This document shows, piece after piece, positions 33,707 to 41,321 of a stretch of DNA of 64,000 bases. Position 1 is the first letter of the stretch. The number at the start of each line of letters is the position of its first letter. A model generated the notes under the pieces. The model did no database searches. It was not told the DNA's origin and saw only the letters and a program-made list of their open reading frames with translations. The DNA is taken from positions 154,132 to 218,131 of the forward strand of contig JBHJGP010000001.1 in the NCBI GenBank assembly GCA_050331695.1, in the 5' to 3' direction. The translations under genes and the position numbers were made by a program. This DNA is from JBHJGP01 sp050331695. GTDB lineage: Bacteria > Pseudomonadota > Alphaproteobacteria > Geminicoccales > Geminicoccaceae.

Positions 33707-34312
33707 TTAGTCGACGGCGACCGGAACAGGCTGCACCGGCTCCAGCTCAAACCCGGCATCCAGCCAGCCGTCGGTTCCTTCCCGAAACCAAAGCACGTTT
33801 CGGTAGCCGTAAGACTGGGCTCTTTGGGCGGCGTTCCAGCTCATCCAGCAATCGGCCACGCAGAAAATGACCAGGGGCATCGCGACATCGCCATCCGTCA
33901 CCAGCGCCAGATTATCCCGAAAGTAGCGATCAATTTCTGCGCTCAGGGCGCCTCGACCGACCTCCGGCAGCCAGATCGCCCCCGGCAAGCTTAGATGCTC
34001 TTTTTCGACCAGCCAGGTACCGTCGAACTCGTAGTAGAGTGACCGCAACGCCGCGAAAACATCGATCAGCACCGCGCCGTCGGCGGCCGCCCGTTTGGCT
34101 TCGAGCGCCGAAATGCGGGCTGCTCCCGGAATGTCGTCCGGCGTCGGCGCCCGGGGCCGCAAGAGACGATAACCGGTCTCGGCATCGAACAGCTCCGGAT
34201 CCCGCACCCGGTGCTCCGCGCTGGTGAGCGCCGAGGCTTCGCTCCAGGCGAGCGCCAAGACGACGAGCGTAACGAGACCGGCGCGTCTCACGGCCGATAA
34301 GCGGCGCCCCAC
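33707..34312 (-). CDS. PQQ-dependent catabolism-associated CXXCW-type (rhodanese-like) protein
   Basis: A 201-residue exported protein with an N-terminal hydrophobic segment (about 8-28). The rhodanese-like domain contains VLIDVF and ends in the family motif, here C151-V-A-D-C155-W156 followed by MSWNAA, so three residues separate the two cysteines. The following YGYRNVLWFREGTDGWLDAG is rhodanese-like. Family members occur only next to PQQ-dependent dehydrogenases, with the neighbouring propeller. It overlaps the propeller gene by 25 nt and is the last gene of the minus-strand run 36912 to 33707. Confidence 0.85.
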   Translation of the reverse strand: MGRRLSAVRRAGLVTLVVLALAWSEASALTSAEHRVRDPELFDAETGYRLLRPRAPTPDDIPGAARISALEAKRAAADGAVLIDVFAALRSLYYEFDGTWLVEKEHLSLPGAIWLPEVGRGALSAEIDRYFRDNLALVTDGDVAMPLVIFCVADCWMSWNAAQRAQSYGYRNVLWFREGTDGWLDAGFELEPVQPVPVAVD

Positions 34313-35247
34313 GGAAAGCGACCGACCTCGATCGTCTTGATCGGCTGCAGGGCTTCCAGATCGATCACCGTCACGTCACCGGAAACCCCGTTGGTCGTGA
34401 ACAGGAGCTTTTCGTCGGGGGTCATCTCCATGTGCCAGACCCGCCGGCCGACCAGGAGATACTGCTCGACCTCGTAGGTTTCGGCATTGACCACGGCGAC
34501 GTGGTTCGAGGGACCGAGCGCCACGAACGCCCGTGTCCCATCATCGGTGATCCTCATGCCGACCGGCTGTATGGCATCCGGGCGGGCGCCCGGTATCTCG
34601 AACCCGATCTTCGCGATCTCGCTCTGATCGGCGACATCGAACACGGTCACGGTGCCGCCGATCTCCGAGCTCACCCAAAGCTTCGAACCGTCATCGGTGA
34701 ATTCCGCGTGGCGCGGCCGCTGGTCCACGAGCGTGTTGGCGAAGATCGCCTGGCTCTCGACATCGATCCAGTGCGCCATGTTGGTCGTCTCGGAGGTGGT
34801 GATCGCGATCGTGCCGTCGGGGCTTACCGCCATCCCTTCAGGCTCAATGCCGACATCGATCTGGGCGAGCACCTCGCGGCTCTCGGTGTCGACGACCGTG
34901 GTGATCGCGTCGTCCTCGTTGGCGATATACAAAAACCGGTTATTCGGGTGCAGGGCGAACTGCTCCGGATCCTCGCCGGACGGCAGATTGTGGAGGATCT
35001 CCCCGGTCTCGGGATCCATCACCTGGACCGCGTCGCTGTCGGAGGCGCAGATGAAAAGAACGCTGTGATCTTTCGCGAAGGTGATGCCCCGCGGCCGTTC
35101 GCCGGTCTCAATCGTTCGAACGACCTCCAGACTGTCGACATCGATCACGCTGAGCGTGTCGTCCTTCTCGTTCGAAATCCAGATTTCGCCGGCCTCGGCG
35201 GCGAACGGGACCACGGCGAGACAAACCGCGAGATGGGTGAGACGCAT
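34288..35247 (-). CDS. PQQ-dependent catabolism-associated YVTN beta-propeller protein
   Basis: A 319-residue periplasmic seven-bladed propeller with a signal peptide (MRLTHLAVCLAVVPFAAEAG). Repeated blades read IWISNEKDDTLSVIDVD, HSVLFICASDSDAVQVMD and FLYIANEDDAITTVVDTES, the YVTN pattern. The ATG at 35247 is used; an ORF start 60 codons earlier overlaps the binding-protein gene and lacks a signal sequence. Propellers of this type are regularly found with PQQ dehydrogenases and the CX3CW protein. It is probably a ligand- or cofactor-binding partner; the exact role is unknown. Confidence 0.85.
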   Translation of the reverse strand: MRLTHLAVCLAVVPFAAEAGEIWISNEKDDTLSVIDVDSLEVVRTIETGERPRGITFAKDHSVLFICASDSDAVQVMDPETGEILHNLPSGEDPEQFALHPNNRFLYIANEDDAITTVVDTESREVLAQIDVGIEPEGMAVSPDGTIAITTSETTNMAHWIDVESQAIFANTLVDQRPRHAEFTDDGSKLWVSSEIGGTVTVFDVADQSEIAKIGFEIPGARPDAIQPVGMRITDDGTRAFVALGPSNHVAVVNAETYEVEQYLLVGRRVWHMEMTPDEKLLFTTNGVSGDVTVIDLEALQPIKTIEVGRFPWGAAYRP

Positions 35248-35276
35248 GGTAAACCCCATTTGACGATTGGCTTGGT

Positions 35277-36458
35277 TCACTGAAAGGCCGTGCAGCCGCT
35301 TTCGGGCTCGTCGAAGCCGAGCGTGTCCATATCCGAGCGCTCGTGCAAGAAGCCCTCGAGCGGCGCCGAGGCCGTCAGGGCTTCCGGGTGGACGAGCGGT
35401 ATCGGTTGGCGAAGTTGGCCGTTCCAATGACGAAAGCTCATCTTTCGTCCCTTGAACGCCGCGAGCTCGAAGTCTTCGGACATGATGTAGTCGCGGATGG
35501 TGTCTGTGTCGTTTGCATTGGTCCGGGTCACGGCCTCGGCGATCGAGCGGACTGCGGCCCAGGCGGCGTAATCCAATGATCGCATCGGGCGTTCCGCGAG
35601 CTCACCGAAACGGCCTTGCAGTTGCGCCGCGCCCCACTGCTCGACGACGGGCGCCCAGGCGACCGGCACCAGTCCAGCGCTGCCGGCGACCGGCACGGCC
35701 TGCCAGGTGTTGTAGGGAACGTAGCGGGCGAAATCGTTGATCTCATCGGCGACGATGATGACGTCATGATCAGCCCCCTGGGTAAAGAGCGGCACCTCTT
35801 GGGCTGCATTCCGGCGCATGTCTGCGTCGAACGTCCAGGCTTTATCTTCGACGATTTTTTGGCCGTACTTGGTCGCTGATGCCCGGAGCGCATCGGCCCA
35901 AAGCCGATCGGTTGGCCCGGGGCCTTCGATCAGGAACCAGTTTGACCATTGCCTGTTCCTGAGAAACTGGGCCAGGGCGTCCGCCAACATCGCCCGGCTG
36001 GGGAGCGTGTGCAACAGGTTGGCGCGGCAATCCCCTAACCGAAGCTCGTTGTCCTTGGCGCCAGCATTGAAGACCAGTGCGTTGGGCAGCGCGTCCGCGA
36101 CCGCGATGACGTCCGCCGTCGGCGTGTTCATCACCACCAGGGCACCATCCTGCAACTGGTCGCCGGCGGCGGTGATCAGGTCGGCGTCTTCCGGCACCAG
36201 AACCTCTACCAGCGAGAATTCCTGGCCCAGGAACTTGCCCGTTGTGTTGGAATCCTCGATGCCAAGGCGTGCACCGGCAAGCCCCGCATCCTCCGGCGGC
36301 GGATCGAGGTTCGACAAGGTCGGCGGCGGCGGTATCTCGCGCTCGAGATAGATAATCGGTATCTCGAGCGTTTGCGCGAGCGCCGCCGGCATGGCTATAG
36401 CAAGTGCATAACAGGCAAGCAGCGTTCGCCGAAACATCAGGATCAAGACGTTCATCAT
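35277..36458 (-). CDS. Branched-chain-type ABC binding protein of the PQQ alcohol dehydrogenase system
   Basis: A 393-residue periplasmic binding protein (type I fold, LivJ-like) with signal peptide ending at MPAALAQ. Features include LEIPIIYLEREIPPPPTL, GARLGIEDSNTTGKFLGQEF and NWFLIEGPGPTDRLWADAL. It matches the family of substrate-binding proteins specifically associated with PQQ-dependent alcohol dehydrogenase systems. In other genomes this family occurs with ABC ATPase and permease genes; none is in this window. It ends in SGCTAFQ. It lies 4 nt after the unknown acidic protein and 29 nt before the propeller gene. Confidence 0.82.
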   Translation of the reverse strand: MMNVLILMFRRTLLACYALAIAMPAALAQTLEIPIIYLEREIPPPPTLSNLDPPPEDAGLAGARLGIEDSNTTGKFLGQEFSLVEVLVPEDADLITAAGDQLQDGALVVMNTPTADVIAVADALPNALVFNAGAKDNELRLGDCRANLLHTLPSRAMLADALAQFLRNRQWSNWFLIEGPGPTDRLWADALRASATKYGQKIVEDKAWTFDADMRRNAAQEVPLFTQGADHDVIIVADEINDFARYVPYNTWQAVPVAGSAGLVPVAWAPVVEQWGAAQLQGRFGELAERPMRSLDYAAWAAVRSIAEAVTRTNANDTDTIRDYIMSEDFELAAFKGRKMSFRHWNGQLRQPIPLVHPEALTASAPLEGFLHERSDMDTLGFDEPESGCTAFQ

Positions 36459-36462
36459 CGGC

Positions 36463-36912
36463 CTATTCGATGATGAAGGTCGTCACGCTGCCTTCGCCCG
36501 AGCGACCTCGAATCCGAAACTCGTAGGTGCCGGGCTTAATCGCCAGGAAGGAAAATTCGACGACGCCCTCGTCGTCGAACTCGACGCTGTCGATCCCCAT
36601 CGGTCGAACCTCGAGATCGTTGATGACCACTTCATCAACCCAGATGTTTCGAAACAGGCCCGGGCTTTCAATGGCGAGCTCGGCGGAGCCATCGCTGATG
36701 ATCTCGATCTCGTAGTAGGTGCCGGATTTGAGACGGTATTCCGCCGGCGCTTCCATGCCCGACGACGATAGTTTGATCGGCTCGAGTTCCGCCTGATTGT
36801 CGCGCGAGAGAACACCAGCCACCCCGAAATCATGACCGAAAGCGATGCCCGAACTCAGTCCGACAGCCGCCGCGATCAGGGACGCAGCGCTAGCGTGTGC
36901 TATTTTTCTCAC
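36463..36912 (-). CDS. Unknown acidic secreted beta-rich protein at the head of the quinoprotein operon
   Basis: A 149-residue protein with signal peptide (about MRKIAHASAASLIAAAVGLS). The mature part is acidic and beta-strand-like, ending in IKPGTYEFRIRGRSGEGSVT, a cupredoxin-like final hairpin, but the copper-ligand Cys/His/Met residues are absent. GTG at 36912 is chosen because GGGAGGAAG lies about 10 nt upstream; the longer frame has no signal. It is the first gene of a four-gene minus-strand run and divergent from the cytochrome gene. Possibly a periplasmic metal- or partner-binding protein of the quinoprotein system; function unknown. Confidence 0.75.
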   Translation of the reverse strand: MRKIAHASAASLIAAAVGLSSGIAFGHDFGVAGVLSRDNQAELEPIKLSSSGMEAPAEYRLKSGTYYEIEIISDGSAELAIESPGLFRNIWVDEVVINDLEVRPMGIDSVEFDDEGVVEFSFLAIKPGTYEFRIRGRSGEGSVTTFIIE

Positions 36913-37079
36913 GGCCGTTCTTCCTCCCCTTTTCTTCGTTGAGATCGGGCGAAAAGCCCGAACGACGCCCACTAAGTGATTCTGCGGCGCGTTCGCAAGT
37001 GCACCTTTTGTCGGACTATCGATTTCTCGAGATCGCGCTAAAGATCTAAGCAATACAATCGATCAGAGGAGGCTCAACG

Positions 37080-37802
37080 TTGCGCTCATCGGCTATTCTC
37101 GTTCTTGCGGTGCCGTTCGCGGTTTTCGGGTTTACGGCCGAGACCGTCTGGAGCCATGGCGATGTGGCGCCGCAGCCGGTCAATACGGATGCGCTGCCGG
37201 ATATCGACGAGACCGAGTGGGCGCTGGAAAACCCTTATCGGAGCATGGATGAGGAGGTCTACCGGACAGCCGTTTCGATCGGTGCTTCCGGCTACAATCA
37301 GAATTGCGCGCGCTGTCACGGTCTGGAAGCCGTATCCGGCGGTGTCGCGCCCGATCTTCGCTATCTGGAGGCGGACGATTATGGTGACGAGTGGTATGTG
37401 GAGCGGTTCATCAACGGCTATACCCAGAACGGCGTGAACAAAATGCCGGCCTTCGGCGACCTTTTGGGCCAGAAGGCGGCCTGGGCAATCCGATCTTATA
37501 TTGAAACCCGGCCAGACGACGGCGCGCTCGACGAATTCAGCGACGATCTCGTAGGGATCCGCGACGAGCTTCAGAGCAAAGCGGCGAAGCTCAGCAACGG
37601 CACCGACTATGACGCCTTGGCGCCGGAGATCGACAACCTGAAAGCCGAACTCGACGAGATTGCGGGCCAGGTGCCGGCCGCCTCCGGCGCGGAATTCACC
37701 GATTCCCCTGCGTCCCGCGCCTATGCCGCGCTGGACGGAACGGTCGCCGGCGTGAAGCAGGCGGAAGAAATCCTGACCATTGGTCTGTCGGCCGCGCAAT
37801 AG
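37080..37802 (+). CDS. pedF: Cytochrome c-550, PedF-like
   Basis: Periplasmic class I c-type cytochrome, 240 residues, probably the electron acceptor of the quinoprotein dehydrogenase. It has a signal peptide at about 1-25, the haem motif NCARCH (Cys76, Cys79, His80) in NCARCHGLEAVSGGVAPDLR, and a likely axial Met122 in NKMPAFGD. A long helical C-terminal extension (about 140-240) is unlike small cytochromes but fits the PedF family. The start is TTG with GGAGG 7 nt upstream. It begins a plus-strand run divergent from the acidic-protein operon and continues with the binding protein. Confidence 0.88.
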   Translation: MRSSAILVLAVPFAVFGFTAETVWSHGDVAPQPVNTDALPDIDETEWALENPYRSMDEEVYRTAVSIGASGYNQNCARCHGLEAVSGGVAPDLRYLEADDYGDEWYVERFINGYTQNGVNKMPAFGDLLGQKAAWAIRSYIETRPDDGALDEFSDDLVGIRDELQSKAAKLSNGTDYDALAPEIDNLKAELDEIAGQVPAASGAEFTDSPASRAYAALDGTVAGVKQAEEILTIGLSAAQ

Positions 37803-37816
37803 GCGACTTCTGAACC

Positions 37817-38719
37817 ATGCGTGTGCCCGTCTGGTTGATCGTCCCGCTGCTCTTCGGCCTGTCGCCCGTCGGCGCGGCTTTGGCTGCGTGCGAGGATTAT
37901 GTGCCGCAGCCTAAGCCGCAGAATGTCGGGCGGAGCGATGTCGGCCAGACCTATGACGAGATCATTGAGCGCGGCTGGATCAGCTTTGCCGTCTATGAGA
38001 ACCACCCGCCCTATTCGTGGGCAGATGGCCGCGAGCCCAAGGGCGTTGATGTCGAGCTCGGCCGGCTGATCGCTGCCGAGCTGGGGGTCGAGCCCCGGTT
38101 CAACGTGGTCGCCGCCGCTGAAAACGTGGCCGGTGATCTCCGCAACAATGTCTGGCGAGGGCCGCTCGTCAGCGGCGCCGTCTCCAACGTCATGTTGCGG
38201 GTCCCGTTCGACGTGGAGTTCGGCTGCCGCAACGAGCAGGTCGTTCTGACCGGTCCCTACCAGGTCGAGAAGATTGCCGTGGCCTGGGATCGGACTGTGT
38301 TCGACGAGGGGCCGCCGACGCCCGCTTATTTTCGCTTCGATCCGGTCGGCGTCGAGAATGACAGCCTAGCCGATTTCTACCTCGCCAATCTGTTCGGCGG
38401 CCAGCTACAGCCGAACATCCACCGATTTATCGATGTTTCGACCGCCATGGAAGCGCTGGTCCGGGGCGAGGTGGCGGCGGTCCTGGGACCGTTGGCCCAA
38501 GTCGAATACGGCGCTCGCAATCAGGACAATATCGCGGTCGATGACGTACCGCTGGTCGGCCTCGGTCGTGGGGAATGGACGTTGGGGGTCGCCGTCAGGC
38601 ATACTTACCGGCAACTCGGCTATGCGGTAGACGATGCGATCCGGTCCGCAATCGCCGACGGCAGGCTCGAAGCGATCTATGCCGACTATGAACTGACCTT
38701 TCGACCACCGGAGTGGTGA
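37817..38719 (+). CDS. Quinoprotein-associated periplasmic binding protein (XoxJ/MoxJ-like)
   Basis: A 300-residue SBP_bac_3-type protein with signal peptide ending near LAACED. It contains ISFAVYENHPPYSWADGREPKGVDVELGRL, the amino-acid-binding-protein opening, and ends LEAIYADYELTFRPPEW. Proteins of this family (MxaJ/XoxJ) activate periplasmic methanol/alcohol dehydrogenases rather than transport amino acids. It begins 14 nt after the cytochrome gene and is 4 nt before the SoxYZ-like gene. The role as activation chaperone is inferred from family and position. Confidence 0.85.
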   Translation: MRVPVWLIVPLLFGLSPVGAALAACEDYVPQPKPQNVGRSDVGQTYDEIIERGWISFAVYENHPPYSWADGREPKGVDVELGRLIAAELGVEPRFNVVAAAENVAGDLRNNVWRGPLVSGAVSNVMLRVPFDVEFGCRNEQVVLTGPYQVEKIAVAWDRTVFDEGPPTPAYFRFDPVGVENDSLADFYLANLFGGQLQPNIHRFIDVSTAMEALVRGEVAAVLGPLAQVEYGARNQDNIAVDDVPLVGLGRGEWTLGVAVRHTYRQLGYAVDDAIRSAIADGRLEAIYADYELTFRPPEW

Positions 38720-38723
38720 ACCC

Positions 38724-39524
38724 ATGAACCACCAAAACAAATTGATCAGCGCGGTTCTTCTCGGCACGGCGATGGTCGCGGGTCCAGCTTTGGGATTGGA
38801 CCGTCCGCAGACACCGCTCGACGATCCCTATCGTTCCGGCATGCTCGACTACATGCAGGTGGAACTGTTGGGCGATCCGGAGGCGATCACCTTCGATGAC
38901 CGGGTGGTGGTGATGGCGCCGGCCACCGCCGAAGACAGTTTTCATGTGCCGGTGACGGTCGATGCCACCGCCATTCCGAACGTCGAGCAGATCACCTTGT
39001 TCGTGGATTACGGGCCGATCCCGCACATCCTCGATTTCTATCCCGAAGCGGTCGACGCCCGCCTTTCGTTTCGCTTCAAGATCGACCAGGCGACCCCGGT
39101 CCGAGCCGCGGTCAAGACGACGGACGGCCAGTGGTATCTGGGCTCGACCCGGATCGATGCCGCCGGCGGCGGCTGCACGGCACCGGCCGCGGCCTACGCG
39201 TCCGACGATTGGGAGGAGCATCTGGGTGAGGTGCGGGGACGGATGTGGGCGGACACCGGCCGGGTGCGGGTTATCGTCGACCACCCGATGGACACGGGCC
39301 TCGCCGATGGCATCCCGGTCTTCATCGGCGAGGAGCTGGCGCTGGAGGACGAGGCCGGCACCAGGCTCGCGCGCGTCGATCTCAGCGAGCCGGTGAACGA
39401 GGATCCGGCCTTCACCTTCCATCTGGCCGAGAACCATCCCGCAGGGCCGCTTCGGATTTCGGGCCGCGACAATAACGGCAACGAAATCGACGCCACCATT
39501 CCGGTAGGAAACCTCACTCAGTGA
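38724..39524 (+). CDS. Quinoprotein dehydrogenase-associated SoxYZ-like carrier protein
   Basis: A 266-residue fusion of a SoxY-like and a SoxZ-like domain, with a signal peptide (about 1-24). The SoxY part (about 30-160) ends in AAGGGC151TAPAAAY, the equivalent of the SoxY GGCGG arm whose Cys carries the bound intermediate. The SoxZ-like part (about 160-266) includes VDHPMDTGLADGIPVFIGE. The family is named for its regular neighbours of PQQ dehydrogenases. It overlaps the start of the metallohydrolase gene by 4 nt (GTGA), which fits a relay pair. The cargo is unknown. Confidence 0.88.
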   Translation: MNHQNKLISAVLLGTAMVAGPALGLDRPQTPLDDPYRSGMLDYMQVELLGDPEAITFDDRVVVMAPATAEDSFHVPVTVDATAIPNVEQITLFVDYGPIPHILDFYPEAVDARLSFRFKIDQATPVRAAVKTTDGQWYLGSTRIDAAGGGCTAPAAAYASDDWEEHLGEVRGRMWADTGRVRVIVDHPMDTGLADGIPVFIGEELALEDEAGTRLARVDLSEPVNEDPAFTFHLAENHPAGPLRISGRDNNGNEIDATIPVGNLTQ

Positions 39525-40480
39525 CGCTGTCCCGCCGCCAGGCCGGCGCCGGCCTGGTGGGTACCGGTCTCGCTGGCGCGGCGGGGCCCTCCAAAGTCTG
39601 GGCGGAGCCTCGTCTCAACTACGGTCTCGAGCCCCGCCAGGTGGCGCAGGGGCTCTGGATGGTCGAAGGCTTGACCGAATACTTCTCGTTTCAGAACGGC
39701 GGCAACATCGTCAACATCTTCTTCGCCGAAACGGATGAAGGTGCGGTTCTGTTCGATACCGGTCCCTCTCTGCGCTACGCCGAGGAACTTCGGCTCACCA
39801 TGACCGCGGTGATGCCGTCCGGTATTGCTGCGGTTTACAACACCCATCACCACCCGGATCATTTTTTCGGCAACCAGGTTTTCACCGACCGGCCTCTCAG
39901 GGCTTTGCCGGCGACCCAATCTCTGGCCCGCGAGCAGGGTGACGATTTCGCTGACAACATGTACCGGCTGGTCGGCGACTGGATGCGGGGCACCGAGCCG
40001 GTGCCGCCGGAAGAGCCGGTTCAAGGCGGCCTGTTCAGCGTCGGCGGGCGGGAGTTCGAAGCTTTTCCGCTCGAAGGCCACACGAGCGCCGACCTTGCCA
40101 TCCTGGATCGGGAGACCGGCGTGCTGATCGCCGGCGATCTGGCGTTTCTCGACCGGGCTCCGACGACGCCGCACGCCGATCTCGCCGTCTGGCAAAAGTC
40201 GCTCGACGCGCTCGCCGCCGTCGAGGCTGCGGCCATTGCCCCGGGTCATGGGCCGTTCGATCCGGCGGGCGATAGTCTGCGCCAGACTCGGGCCTATCTG
40301 GAGTGGCTCGACGACACGCTACGCCAGGCGGCCGAGCAGGGCCTCGACATGGTCGAAGCCATGAATCTACCGATGCCGGAGGCATTCGCGGCCATGGGCG
40401 CCCAGCCGCAAGAGTATCACCGCTCGATCGCCCATCTCTTTCCAGACTACGAACTGGCGGCCTTGCCGCGCATCGACTGA
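39521..40480 (+). CDS. Quinoprotein relay system zinc metallohydrolase 1
   Basis: A 319-residue metallo-beta-lactamase-fold protein with a Tat-like leader (LSRRQAGAGLVGTGLAGAAG). Zinc ligands are in HHHPDH (109-114), the FPLEGHTSADLAI His (about 187), the GDLAFLD Asp and a late His in APGHGPFDP. It is coupled to the preceding SoxYZ-like carrier by a GTGA overlap. Family members of this type (related to SoxH) occur with PQQ dehydrogenases, and are thought to act on a carrier-bound substrate. The substrate is unknown. Confidence 0.88.
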   Translation: MTLSRRQAGAGLVGTGLAGAAGPSKVWAEPRLNYGLEPRQVAQGLWMVEGLTEYFSFQNGGNIVNIFFAETDEGAVLFDTGPSLRYAEELRLTMTAVMPSGIAAVYNTHHHPDHFFGNQVFTDRPLRALPATQSLAREQGDDFADNMYRLVGDWMRGTEPVPPEEPVQGGLFSVGGREFEAFPLEGHTSADLAILDRETGVLIAGDLAFLDRAPTTPHADLAVWQKSLDALAAVEAAAIAPGHGPFDPAGDSLRQTRAYLEWLDDTLRQAAEQGLDMVEAMNLPMPEAFAAMGAQPQEYHRSIAHLFPDYELAALPRID

Positions 40481-40517
40481 GCGGCTCCGGTCCGTCTTTC
40501 AAACCGCTTGGCCCCGA

Positions 40518-41186
40518 TCACTCACTGCTGTCGATGACCTTGTCGAGGGCTGCGATGACGCCTTCGAACCCATGGTCGCGGTAGGTCGCCGATATTTCAG
40601 ATCGCCGACGGGCGAGTTCGCTGATCGATCCCAGAAGCTGGACGTCGACGATCCGCCACTCTTCTTCCTTTGGCCTCAGCACATAGGTGAGCTTCACCGG
40701 GTCCCTGCCCTCACGGAGAAGCTCTGTGTCGACGACCTGGGTGCCTCGCGGGCCATCTTCCGCCTCGCCGCTTTTGAACGCGTCCTCGCTCAGCGGCGTC
40801 TGATCGGGAGGGCCCCGGAAGTTTCGCGCGTAATTGGCAGCACTGAGCGAGCTGAACCGGTCGACGAAGGTCTCCTTCTGCGCTTGATCGAGGTCCCGCC
40901 AGTTTGTCGTGCCGATGGTGATGCGGGCCATCGTCGGAAAATCGAAGACGGCGGGCAGGGCGCCCTTGAGCTTGTCGAACCTGCCCTTGAAACCGAGGTC
41001 GCCGCCGTTCTGCATGGTTTCAACGAGCAACCCGTGCAGTTCGTCGACCGTTTGTTCCGGCGTGGCGGCCGCGTGAACCTTGTTGCTCGAAAGCCAAGAG
41101 GAGCTGAGCGCGGTCAAGACCATCACTGCGAAAAGGCTGGCTAAACGAGACCGGCGGACGATCACGGCAAGCGCGTTCCGAACCAT
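40518..41186 (-). CDS. hpnM: Hopanoid-associated MlaC-like periplasmic protein HpnM
   Basis: A 222-residue exported lipid-binding protein of the MlaC/Ttg2D family. The N-terminal segment contains a signal-like hydrophobic stretch (FAVMVLTALSSSWL). The mature part reads ETMQNGGDLGFKGRFDKLKG, AVFDFPTMARITIGTTNWR and QKETFVDRFSSLSAANYAR, all typical. AGGAGG lies about 9 nt before the ATG at 41186; the 20 upstream codons are not credible. It is divergent from hpnN, and with hpnN probably moves hopanoids across the periplasm, as its homologues do. Confidence 0.87.
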   Translation of the reverse strand: MVRNALAVIVRRSRLASLFAVMVLTALSSSWLSSNKVHAAATPEQTVDELHGLLVETMQNGGDLGFKGRFDKLKGALPAVFDFPTMARITIGTTNWRDLDQAQKETFVDRFSSLSAANYARNFRGPPDQTPLSEDAFKSGEAEDGPRGTQVVDTELLREGRDPVKLTYVLRPKEEEWRIVDVQLLGSISELARRRSEISATYRDHGFEGVIAALDKVIDSSE

Positions 41187-41321
41187 TTGCACAAATCCTC
41201 CTATTCCAGGAAACAAACGCCGCCGCAGCTTTGTATGACATGGCATCGCCGTCTTGCTAAGTCACCGGTCATGCCTCGTCACCCCTTTCCCGCACCTTGC
41301 TGCGCTGATGATGCCTAGCTG

